Of a DNA stretch of 64,000 bases, positions 22,657-33,245 are shown in pieces. Under the pieces are notes generated by a model, which saw only the letters and a program-made list of their open reading frames with translations, was not told where the DNA came from and ran no database searches. The stretch comes from Watersipora subatra. Taxonomy: Eukaryota; Bryozoa; Gymnolaemata; Cheilostomatida; Watersiporidae. The stretch's first letter is position 1; the number at the start of each line of letters is the position of its first letter. Where the stretch lies: contig NC_088711.1 in assembly GCF_963576615.1 (NCBI RefSeq), positions 38,436,621 to 38,500,620 on the forward strand. The letters are read 5' to 3'. A program made the position numbers and the translations under genes.

Positions 22657-22715
22657 TATATAAGGCTAACTACTTTACTCAGACATTAGATCAACTGTAA
22701 GCACAGAGGAAACAG
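22657..22715 (+). promoter_or_regulatory. Gene A promoter (TATATAAGG) and non-coding exon 1
   Basis: TATATAAGG at 22657-22665; the transcription start is expected near 22685. Exon 1 ends GAGGAAACAG|GTAAATG with the intron from 22716. The acceptor is TTGTAG at 23308 or TTTACAG at 23316, upstream of the start codon. It is matched exactly in position by gene B. Confidence 0.75.
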
Positions 22716-22985
22716 GTAAATGTTTACTATTTACTCATATATATTATTAATGCTGATTTCTTTAAGCTAGTAAAATAGAAGATTGTTCAATAGTAAGGTT
22801 AGAGTAGCACTCTTGGACTGAAGACCAGCTGTTATATACACCATTTTATAAGTTAACATCTGAAGAAAACCGAAATCAGCATATAGTCAGCATCTCAGTA
22901 GTTGCTAGTCTAACAATAATGTTAAAGATGAACTACTAAAAATTCTAGGTCTTTTCTTAACTTTTAAATGTTGACCATTAATCAA

Positions 22986-23060
22986 TATTGAAAAATGCAA
23001 AAGACCAGTTAGTTGATATTGGCATTAGTTCACCTGTAAACACTGAGGAAACAGGCATAT
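22986..23060 (+). pseudogene. Fossil promoter and exon 1 inside intron 1 of gene A
   Basis: GAAAAATGCAAAAGACC, then TTAGTTCACCTGTAAACACTGAGGAAACAG, matches the TATAAAAGGCC...TAGTTCATCTACAAACACATAGGAAACAG of minus genes 1 and 4 in order and spacing. The TATA box is mutated (TGCAAAAG) and the donor GT is lost (CAG|GCATAT). Gene B has the same relic at about 37545-37610. Confidence 0.6.
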
Positions 23061-23347
23061 GTTTAGTATTGAGTCATATATATAATATTATTGCGAGAGA
23101 TTTCACTAAGTGAGAAATGCACAAACTAGTTTGGTAGTGGGTTTAGTATAACATTGCTGAGGTAGCAGGGTAACATCCGTTTAATATATCATTCTATTAG
23201 TTTAAATTTGGAAGAGACAGCAACTAAAATACCAGCCTATAACTCTCTACACTTTTAGTGCTATTCTGTTGGTTCATTGTATCTATAGTACATCCCTGTA
23301 TCTTGTAGATTTACAGATTCTCTCAGGTCTGCACATCTTCTACAATA

Positions 23348-24538
23348 ATGAAGTTTTTGGTAGTATTCATGGCTGTCTGCCTTGCTTTCCATCAAATCAG
23401 TGCAAGCGGCTATCAGGGCAGCAACAGTTTTGGCAACTCTAGGTATGTGCCTGTTGTTCTTTTTGTTGGTTTCTTATTTTCTGTTTTTCTGTTGATGAGA
23501 GAATATTATTGTTATTCTAACCCACTTTAAGGAGATTTTGTTAGTCACTTAAAATTAACAACCGCCTGCAACCCGATCAACTATTAAAATATGAGCGTAT
23601 TTGTGTACCTTGAATCCTACACCTATGCTCATATCTGTTGAAACTTTCAACTAGTCTTATTCTTCCCATAATGCAACATCAATATTTCATATTTTATATA
23701 TTATGCTTCAGAGTTGGAGGAGCAAGGCTTGGAGGATCACAAAGTGGGTTTGGAGGAGGGCTTGGACAAGGATTTAGTAGTGGATCCAGCAGAGGTTTTG
23801 GAGGCGCATCTAGCAGAGGCTTTGAAAGTGGATCCAGCAGAGGTTTTGGAGGAGGATCTAGCAGAGGTTTTGGAGGTGGATCTAGCAGAGGTTTTGGAGG
23901 AGGATCTAGGCAAGGGTTTGGTGGATCTAGACAAGGGTTCGGCGGATCTAGCCAAGGATTTGAAAGTGGTCGAGGTGGTTTCAGCAGCGGAGGCAGAGGT
24001 GGATTTAGCGGAGGTTCTGGAAGAACATATGGAAGATGTAAGTGTTACTGTTTCTAGCAGTATTTTCCTTTCAAGTAACTAATAAATTTATATTTCCTCA
24101 CAGAAAGATACATACTCGTTATTATAGCTTGTGAATATATGTATATCTATTAAAGCTTTTAATATTCTTATGAAAACCTGATGAAGTATTTACAGAAATT
24201 GCAGAGGAAAATCAAAACTGTAGCAAATGTCAACATGAATTATTTTGGTGCTTTTTTAATAATTCCATAGTTTTTTAATTCAATTTTTTAATGGTAACAG
24301 AATTTTTTAATATTAAATATTAAAAAATTCTGTTACCATTAAGATTTAGCCAGTTTTAACAAGTTTTGTTAAAACTGGCTAAATCTGAACTTTTATTTCT
24401 GATGACTATCGGAGAACATCTATGTTTATCCTTTTAATGAATGTTCAACTTTTGTACAGCCTCTGTTTATGGTTCTAAAGAGTGTTTGTTATTTATTTCA
24501 TTGTTGACTGTCAATTTAATAAAACTTTTACAGACTAA
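23348..24538 (+). CDS. Gene A: secreted GSSRGFGG-repeat protein, three coding exons
   Basis: Unrecognised family; predicted 141 residues. Coding exons: 23348-23442 (donor AG|GTATGT), 23712-24037 (acceptor TTCAG, donor T|GTAAGT) and 24534-24538, giving a final Tyr codon split T|AC, then TAA. The signal peptide MKFLVVFMAVCLAFHQISA is followed by SGYQGSNSFGNSR, matching the mature start NGFHGS[ND]SFSN of the minus genes. The repeat exon encodes an octapeptide-type array [GA]SSRGF[GE][GS], about seven units, then RGG-rich sequence, with the C-terminus GRTYGRY. The protein is basic, Gly/Ser/Arg/Phe-rich and lacks acidic clusters. Such composition is seen in extracellular structural proteins such as silks, shell-matrix or adhesive proteins, but no homologue is claimed. 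It is the intact partner of broken gene B. A frame shifted by one base is also open through the exon; the splice phase selects the Gly-rich frame. Confidence 0.83.
24290..24386. repeat. Two adjacent perfect palindromes in the last intron of gene A
   Basis: Arms 24290-24314 / 24316-24340 (25 bp, one-base spacer) and 24342-24362 / 24366-24386 (21 bp, GTT spacer) are perfect inverted repeats. The order is X X' Y' Y. In gene B (about 38858-38903) only the outer parts of X and Y remain, joined by a few bases, so X'Y' appears to be an inverted insertion specific to gene A. Confidence 0.95.
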
Positions 24539-24707
24539 ATCTATGGAAACCCTGCAAAACCCACCTACACTGACTTCCTGCTGTCATATCTGATTGATAG
24601 GATGATGAACACTTCATTTATATGTTACTGCAACATGTGATTACTAAGTTATACCACTTTTAATGTTTGTTATCTGTTTTTACCTTTTTATCACTTGTTG
24701 ATTTCAA

Positions 24708-24713
24708 AATAAA
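24708..24713 (+). terminator. Poly(A) signal AATAAA of gene A
   Basis: AATAAA 170 bases after the stop codon, followed by a TGTATTTGTTTT-type U/GU-rich stretch. It is conserved in gene B at 39212-39217. Confidence 0.75.
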
Positions 24714-24719
24714 TGTATT

Positions 24720-25660
24720 TGTTTTAAAATATTCTGTTTGTTCTTCTTTATAATAAGTTTACATTGTGTAACAACTAAAGTCATGCATCACAAGCAAATA
24801 ATTAAATTTTTAGCGTGAACTAAGAAATGAAATAAGTGAAAGGTTAGCAGGCTAGCAATGGTTAGGTAATGACTGTTACAAATATTAGTTAAGATGTTAT
24901 TTAATTGCTGTATTGGATAGGATCTTAGTAAACCTGATTTAAGATATGGTTTTACCATGTTTCTTGCGATGCAAACCAACACCTGAAAATTAATAAATAA
25001 GAAATGCCATATGTTCACCTTATTAGGCAGCCATCTTAGGATTAAATTAAGGCAACAGATGACCATTATGATAGTATAGTACCCTATATTTTTCACAGTT
25101 TATGCGGAGTCTATAAATAAATGGAAAGCTAGCGGACATTTATGTTACTTAGTTCATACATTAGTTCCTAGCAGTTGGAGAACAATTCCCACAAAACCTA
25201 CTTGAAAACCAAATCCAAATCAAGCTTTTATAACAATTGCAAGGTCAACGACTGCAAATCATTTTTAAAAAGTTGTTTGTCTCTTTTCTCAAACTGTCTT
25301 GAAACTGGATCAAATAACATGAAAAATGTATTTACAATATCAAAAGTGAGGATTAGTTTGGAAAATTTACAATTTAAAAGGCAGATTATGTCTCAAACAC
25401 TCAGGTTGTGCAATTTCCTGTCAAACTTCAGATTGGTCTGCTATGTCAGTTTGATTAAAAGAGTGCTTATAGGTACATGTCTGTTTCTGACATCGCCATA
25501 GGCCTTTTTGGGAATTGCACCCCCAGTCAATTGTCCACTTGTTAGGCACGCTAAACACTTCATCATGGCAGCTCATGAAAAGATACCCACAAACTAAGAA
25601 TGTCTGACTTACTCTTCTGTTTCACTGTCATAATTCTTTCCAAACAGGCAAAAAGCACCC
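24720..25660. other. Gene-free stretch downstream of gene A
   Basis: Duplicated at about 39225-39980 and 42720-42880. ORFs at 24788-25096 (minus) and 25175-25501 (plus) have partner ORFs in the duplicate, but those differ by frameshifts and show no domain. No support for a gene. Confidence 0.55.
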
Positions 25661-25927
25661 CTAGCATTATATTTTGAATATAATGAATCTCTATGCTTTC
25701 TATGGGGCTTCTTTAGAGGGTTCCAAAGCAAATATATTACACCAATTAAATATCTGTACCAGAATAATTAATATTTGGCAAATAATGAGCTAAGCCTTTA
25801 TGTCGTGGTTGTGATGAAAGAACGAGAAAGTAATTTATATATACATGTAATTGGATATCATATCTCTTGTCTACGGCCACATTATTATTATCCATTGAAG
25901 TTGTTTGCTTTAAGAATTTTTAAGAAA

Positions 25928-27028
25928 CTAATCCCACGACAAAACGAGCGGAGCGAAGTGTGGGAGTTTTTATGATAAATGCATGTGCACACAACTTACG
26001 AAAGTTATTCATCAACAATGAGACGAACCCTTGTCTAGAAATTTCATCAACAAATTTAAGCATCGTTTTGTAAAATCGCTAAAGTACTGTATAATAACGA
26101 TACAAAACACATTTGAACCTATTTAAATATGTTACCAAGTCTTTGTAAACTGTCGGTATTATCTTAAAACTTACCCATCTGATCAGATTATAGACAAATA
26201 GACAGATTAATTTGGACGAAAATTGCCACAAAACGCTTGAAAAGCTTGGTTTAATAAAAGTTAAGACTGGAAATTGAAACGGCGGTCGACAGAGAATATA
26301 ACGATCAAGTCGTGCGCATTTCGCGAAAAAATCACGTGCAAATTTCACCAGTCTATGGCATTGTTTACTTGTAAATGAATTTATTCGAAGGTTTCTGTAA
26401 TAAACGTAGACCGTTTGAGGCGTTGACCGATTTATATGTACGAAATTGTGGTACACAGTTTATCAGCTTATGTTTTTGTCTAATCACTGAAGGCTTCATT
26501 GTTTAAAATGTTAGCCAAAATTCTTTACAACTTATGTACAAGCTAGGGCTGAACTACAACGCCCCTTTATGACGAGAACCTTTTCTTATTTTGCTCCAGC
26601 TTGCAGAAAACTTTTAGACGCATAAACGCTCATAGTTGCTTTCTGTTAAAGATCGCTGCAAAATTGTGCATTGGTTTTTTCTTATTACTGTATTACTATT
26701 ACTAAGTTTAGATATTCTTTTTGATACTTCTTGATATTGTCAGCTATGACGTTTTTAAATGTAAACAAAATTGTTCATTGGTTTTCTATTATTACTGTAT
26801 TACTATATTAATAATATTGGTTATTCTAATAATATCAGTGCATTTCACTTCTAATATTGCATTTCTCCTATTGCAGCGGGAGAGATATAAACATATAATC
26901 TTTTCCTTTCATTATTGCTGTTTGTCATGACCAAACACTTTTTTAAATAGATAAAAACTTATCACTTTATCACTTATCACTAACATTATCACTTTGGTCA
27001 TGGGCTGTATGACAGTGGAATTTCTAGT
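25928..27028 (-). mobile_element. Helentron-like non-autonomous element, copy 2 (inverted)
   Basis: Reads from AATCCCACGAC and the CGAGCGGAGCGA hairpin to GACAGTGGAATTTCTAGTA, the reverse of copy 1. Units at 270 and 43150 have uninterrupted sequence at this site. A 125-codon minus ORF (26079-26456) lies inside but matches no domain and is not kept in the other copies. Confidence 0.62.
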
Positions 27029-29599
27029 ATATATATACAATTTATTAAAAAATAAGAAGATGAATTAATTGAATACTGTTTATTACGTTTTTCCTGAAAT
27101 GCTAGCAGTACTAATGTCAGTGTTGGATTAACGTTCAGCTCCTAAAATCTAGGCCAGCGAATAGTTTAGGAATACTACAAGGATGTTTATATGTTGATGG
27201 CTTAAAACTTGTTAAGCTTTGTCAGAACATTAACAAATTAAACTGAGATACAAAACTAATGGCCCGTACACAGGATAGGTGGTTCTTTCAGACAAATTAC
27301 ACTGAACTTATTAGCCTAAAAAGTAATAGTAGCCAATCCATTCCAACTATACTACGAAACAAGTTTTTTAAAAACTTATCAAAATATTGTTGTTGGTAAT
27401 AGAAAAGTACTAAAGTAGAGAGCGTACTTGACAGACTTTATACTACATAGGAGTAACATTAATAGCTTCCATGTAGAATAATACATTTAAAAATGAACTT
27501 ACACCAAATTTTAGTTGATTTTATCAAAAAGCATCGTTATTTTTTATCATTTAAGATTGTTTTTGATGTTTGAGGTGATCTGAATGCTAGGATATTTCAA
27601 GATTTAAATCAACAAAATATGATCACAGTTATAGCGCAAAGATCGAGCAAAAGTGCAATTATATCTATAATTGTAAAGAGACCTACAAAATAGAGACGTG
27701 TAACACTGCGACTTGAACGCATCAGCCGGTGTCAACTATCGCAACGATAACCAGTAATTTTGCTCAAATTTTCTTTTGAGCGTTTTAACTGCAATCAAGT
27801 TTTTCAATTTTAATCTTAAAACACCCTCGCAGTCAGATCATCTCAAACATCAAAATGATTGAAAATGATAATAAAACACCCACAACTTTTAATAAAATCT
27901 ATTAAAATTTTGTGTAAGTGTATTAACTACCGAAATATAACTTAATACAGTCTCAACAACATACTCGTTGTTTCAAGAGAAATAATTAACTATGAAAGAA
28001 AATACACATGTTTACTATCAAGCAGAGTACCAAATGCAACATTGTTAGTCACGGAGCTGTTACAATCTATAAACAATACAATATTGAACCAGACTTACTT
28101 ATTTTTCTGTTAAAGAATGTAGATGTGAAGGCTATTGAATTTTGAACAAAGAACAGTTCATAACAGCTGACTACATGACTGAAAAACAAAAACAAAGGTT
28201 CGCTGCCCATCATAACCTACTTTTTATGCATTTAAGTAAAAGTATTACAGAACATCAGGAAAAAAAGAGGTTAAATTTAATTTGAATAATTAATTTTTAA
28301 TAACTTTTTATTATCAAAGTTATTTCTATTAAATATATTAATTTTATTTTAAGCTATAATACACACTACTCATATCCATAATCCTATGACACTATAAACT
28401 GAATACTGTACATAGAAATCATTCTAAGTTACACTAACAGAAATTACTAACTTAACATAACTTTAATACTTAATTTAACTAAAATGTATTTGTTTACCTT
28501 TATTTATTTAAGTTCGGCAGATTTATATTCTTTTTTAGTTAATGTACTTTTTTTCTCTACTACTACGCTTTTGTTCATATCAGTGTTAAAGTATGACAGC
28601 TAGCAGCGAAGTACACTGTCACAAAGTAGAAAAGAGAGTTTACATAATTATTGTATTTATTCAAACCCAAAGACCAAGATATCTTCATCTTTTTTCATTA
28701 TAAAAATCCTATATTAAAGTGAAAGATGAGTCACTGATTAATGCACTGCCCTATATCCAAATATTGACAGTTAATACATAGTGAGGAGTTAAAAAATATA
28801 GTGATTTAATACAGACATTAGTTAAACAGATAACATATAGTAAACAGGTTTTGCCATTAGATTATCCAACTTTTATATAGTATAGTACAAGCATATAGAC
28901 TTCAAGTAATACATAAGTAGATATGCAAATCATTTTAATTTAATGCAAGTTAAGTGCAACACTATTGTGACTAGAATTGTTTACTTTTGTAAACAGACTT
29001 TTGTTCGGTCATAAAATTATGATGATATATATGCCTAAAAATTACTTTCAAAGCTATAAAAATGCAATCAGATAATCGTGACCCAATGTATGCTTACAAA
29101 ATATTATGTACTTACAGATCTTTAAAAGAGGCAGGCTAATATAAACCAGTTATCTGGCGATTAAAGCTTAGAAACTATGATTCTGAGTATATAGCTGTTC
29201 ATCCATTTAGAGATGGTAGCCTCAGTGAGTGAGTATATATCCCCAGGAACATAGGTATTAAACGTACCTTTGATTATTTATATTAACTAATAATTGTATC
29301 ATATCAATTACTCCTTATACCAAAGCATGTTTAGCAACTATTCAGGGATATACAGTTGTTTTTAGCCTTTTACCACTTTATTTTGTTGTTTATGAATTGA
29401 CAGCAATGACTTCAATGACCCTGATGCAAACAAGAAAGTTGCAACTGAACAGAAGTAGAGTTACTGTATGCGACCACTTCAAAAACAATGTACGAAATGT
29501 CAAACATAAAAATCAAAAATATTATTAAATTAATTTATTTGAAGTTTACTTAGGTTAAGCCATACAAGCTATACCTCTATCATCACCTCAACTTGCATT

Positions 29600-29725
29600 T
29601 CATATATTCGTTATATCAGCAAGGAAATCTATAGAAACATATCACCAAAGATATTCATAGACAGCTATCATCCAGTATATCTATATACAGCTATCAGCAA
29701 GTATATCCATTAACAGTTAACAGAA
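29600..29725. repeat. Minisatellite, diverged copy
   Basis: Degenerate version of the 26-bp array of 4353-4415, next to the breakpoint that removed the gene 3 last exon. Confidence 0.75.
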
Positions 29726-29797
29726 AGGATAAACAACAAAAGTTCTTATGTAATATAATTATAAAGAACTTGATAAAATACAGTATTTTGTACTTAC

Positions 29798-30224
29798 ATC
29801 TTGTTGAGCCTTTTCCAGACTTTGCTTCAGACCCTCGGTTAAATCCCTGTCCAACTCTATGACCTGACTGACGTCCAAACCATCCACTAGCTTCTCCTCT
29901 GAGCCCTTGGCTAGCTCTTCCTTCATGCTCGCGGTAAACCCCTTCCCATCTCTTTGATCTGAATGAGATCTGAACCCTTGTCTAGCTCCTCCAAATCTTT
30001 GGCTGGATTTTCCTCCCATCTTTTGGTTAAACCCATTTCTAACTTTTCGACTGAGCTGAAATCTAAAACCTTCATTAGCTTTTCTTCTAAATTTTTGACG
30101 GGCTCTTCCTCCAACACTTTGATCTGCTCCTTCAACACCTTGGCCAGCTCTTCACTCATATCTCTCTCCAACTGCTCTCTGCAATCACCCAGATCTTACT
30201 CTCATAGACTTACTTTTTTTGACT
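29798..30224 (-). pseudogene. Gene 3: orphan repeat exon of the family
   Basis: Only the repeat exon remains: acceptor TTCAG at 30225, donor GTAAGT after 29798. In the family frame there is TGA at 30185-30187, a second TGA about 50 bases later, and a one-base frameshift near 29940. The frameshift is where the Gly-rich frame (GFRSHSDQRDGKGF) passes into the alternative Glu/Leu-rich frame. The sequence upstream, which in gene 2 leads to the signal-peptide exon, stops near 30462 and continues as flanking repeat, so promoter, exon 1 and signal peptide are gone. The last exon is missing too. Clearly non-functional as a family member, unless the exon has been captured by another transcript. Confidence 0.9.
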
Positions 30225-30469
30225 CTGAAGTATCATAACCAAGCTATAACACGTCTCTGTTAAATTAGCAAAAAAAATAGGCAAAAATACAAGGAATAAA
30301 ATATAAACAGGATATCATGTACATCTGATTATAATTACATGTAACTCCATTTGTTTTAGAAGATTTGTGATATTAGGTAACTTACAAACACTAGCTGCAA
30401 GTTCTCACAAGTAAAAATAGTACATAATCAATGCTAGCGATGAAGTTGAGATGTAACTGACCAATAGTA

Positions 30470-31000
30470 ACAAATTACAGCTATAGGAGTTTTGAGTAAA
30501 AGCTTTTAGGAAGCCTTTTAGATCTGTCTAATAGACTAAGTTTTGGCAAAAAGAGGTTTTTGTTTTTGGAACATCATGCTTGTATTCTAAACATCTCAGT
30601 CCGATCCATAAGAGCTTTTAACATGTACTTCAGTAAAAAACCTAAGTCTCATTTTAACCCCAAACCTGCATTAATTATGAGATATGAATATTAATCTCTT
30701 TTCCTTTGTCACTTAAAAAGTGACAGAGAAAAAGAGAAATTTCATCAGCATAAATTTTGCAAAGTTCACCCTGACTTAGAACTCTCACTAGAAGTCAACA
30801 TTTAATTCCAGTGCCATCAATTTTTATGACAAACAGTAGTACAGTTATGATTGATTACATGTTAGTTTATAATCCCCCTGTAACATTATTCTGCCATCTA
30901 CCACTGCTTCTTGGTAATTAATAAGGAACAAGGTCATACACTGGGACATTTTGTCGAGTCTAAGCTTTCCATAAAAATAATGAAAAGCAAAAGTGTGAAC
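30470..31000. repeat. Flanking repeat unit copy abutting truncated gene 3
   Basis: Carries the CATACACTGGGACA core near 30940 and starts inside the unit (TAGTAACAAATTACAGCTATAGG-like start, as near 8310). The junction with gene 3 intron sequence near 30462 marks a deletion. Confidence 0.75.
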
Positions 31001-31008
31001 TGAACTAA

Positions 31009-31165
31009 GAGTTAAGAGTTATTAGACGCGTTATACAAAGCTGTGTACCTGTTCTTACTGTAAAGCCTCTCCCTCTCCTATCAACCAGCCATGTTCAAGT
31101 TACTATCTTCAGTATTAACTTCATAGTTGTCTATCAGCCTAAATAAACCTTTTTCTGTAATCGGG
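31009..31165. other. Near-identical block, partner of 17572-17727
   Basis: See partner entry: about one mismatch over 155 bp against a flanking divergence near 10%. Confidence 0.5.
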
Positions 31166-32892
31166 CAGGCAATTCTAAATACTATGTTTTCTACTGAAGC
31201 TCTAGATTAATTTTGCTGTTTTAGCTCTAAACTTTGTAAAATGAAATATAAAAAATAATTTTTGTTAATTGAAAGTACAATCGAAATATGCAGCAAAACT
31301 TATTTATTGTTTTACATGTTTAGTTTTGCTGTTTTTCCAACCTGAGACTTCACTAGTATGAAGAACAATGATGATTTTAGCTGAGGCTATGAAAACTCTC
31401 ACCAAATCTCATGGATTCTAAGTTCAAGACTGGCTTTTTTGAAGTCACACTAAAATAATATAATTTGAAAATTGAAGCTCAACTTTATCTAAGGTTTGAT
31501 TAGAGCCTTTTAAAAACTTTCTAGACTTGTCTATTCTCAAGGAGAAAATGGATGGTTACTCGCAAAACTTAATGTATTCATTAAAAATATCTCAACCAAG
31601 TCTATACAAGCTGTTCAACACCTACTTTAGCAAAAAATGAAATTACAATTCAACTACCAACTTGCATTAATGATTCATTCCAAAGCGGCTCAAAAATTTC
31701 AACATCATAAAGATTTTGTAAGTTCTCTCGGATGACGAAACCTAATTAGAATTCAATTTCTATTTCCATCTTCATCACCTCTCGTGGTACAGGGTATCAC
31801 AGTTTAGATTGATTGATATTTAATTAATGTATGGCCTGTAGTACTGATATAATTGAGAGATTATACAATAATTTATGATCTGTCAGCAACTTTGTTATTG
31901 GCGTCAGTCTCCGCCATCTAGTAATATTAGTAGTCAGGGTCATCAGTTTTATGATACAAAAGAACAATAGCATAGACATTTGAGTATGTGGATTGAGTGG
32001 ATGCTTATAGATATCATCTTCATTAGAACATTTTTAGAACTCATACCTATAGAGGCGGCGGTTATAAATAACCAGATACAGATCGTATCCACAGATCACC
32101 ACTAAAAACTATTTTCATCCATGTACCAAAACAGATATCATACACTGCAATGTTTATTGCTACTTGAATACACAGTACATAAAATATAGATGTATCAAAT
32201 TTTAAATATTCCTGAGAAAAAAGCACCAGATTTTTTTGGTAATCTTTGTACACAAAAGTATCACATTCTGATCCTGGTAGCTGATGGTCATTATAATAGT
32301 TTTATTTAAATGGGAATAACTACACATGTTACTTATATGACTAAAAAACCAAGTTTGCTGACTTTATCAGCTGTGTTTCTCAGATATGCATGAAAGACAT
32401 TTCAGCAGTAATAAACAAAATTCAGTAAAACTACATAGTTGAAAAATAAACAAATTGTTTTATCTTACAGCGATCAGTTTAGAAAACATAAACTGTTACT
32501 GTTAGCAAAAGTCTCTACTCATAAACTTGATGTCTCTATTACAAATATCTCAGTCAAGTCTACATGAGCTGCTTCACGTCTACTTCAGCAAAACAAATAC
32601 TAAAACTTTATAATTTTAATATTGATGAGCACAGTGCATAGAGTTGGCACAAAACTACTAAACTTGTATAAAAGCAGGTAAACTTACATTATAACAGTTT
32701 GAAGCAGTTTGAACACACTTTTGTCAGTGTTTAAATAACTTACATCACCATTTTCACAAGAAGCAAGTTGTTTCTTTTTCAAGCCGATTTGTTTATAGTA
32801 AATTGAAAGTATCTTTTTATTTTAACATAGCTACGTGGAGAGTGCCAAGAGATAATTAGATTACATTAAAAAAAAACTTTTCACTTTACATG

Positions 32893-32975
32893 CAATAGCT
32901 ATATATAGCTATAACTACAGCTATAGTTATAGCTACAGCTAAAGTTATAAAAATGACTATAGCTGTAATTGTTGC
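32893..32975. repeat. AGCTAT palindromic tract, duplicate
   Basis: Shorter duplicate of the tract at 19621-19725. Confidence 0.8.
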
Positions 32976-33245
32976 TATGCTGAGTATAACTTGTCAAGAG
33001 ATAATCAGATATTACTTTCAGAAATAAAAAATCAATGCCTTCAAATCTTTTTACTTATTGCTTTCCTAACATAAATAACCACCTTATGAAACACTGGCTG
33101 CTAATACCCATATACACAAATAAGCCAGAACAACAAAGATTTCTTGAGAGTTATCTTTCATAATGTGAAATAACTCCAAATTTGCTGCTTCTATTGCAAC
33201 TGTTGTGCTGCTCAAACTATGCATACACACACGCACGCACATACA

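Larger units (their letters stand above)
16860..25930. repeat. Segmental duplication unit B (holds gene A)
   Basis: Aligns by eye with 30830-43140 once the inserts of that copy (33246-34650 and the hAT at 39983-42719) are removed. Between 17040 and 20840 I find no gene, only the flanking repeat core, a very similar block (17572-17727), AGCTAT and CA tracts. Confidence 0.85.
25660..29730. repeat. Truncated third copy of the unit-1 segment
   Basis: Aligns with 1-4415 and 42860-45525, interrupted by a Helentron-like copy at 25928-27028. It lacks about 1.3 kb between the minisatellite and the gene 3 repeat exon, which removes the last exon of gene 3. 28760-28990 is an AT-rich insert without features. 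Confidence 0.8.

Noticed and set aside
24788..25096. 102-codon minus ORF, partner at 39309-39560
   Set aside because: The duplicate differs in length and in many amino acids without a recognisable domain; likely chance.
26079..26456. 125-codon minus ORF as a gene
   Set aside because: Lies wholly inside the Helentron-like copy 2 and is not preserved in copies 1 and 3.
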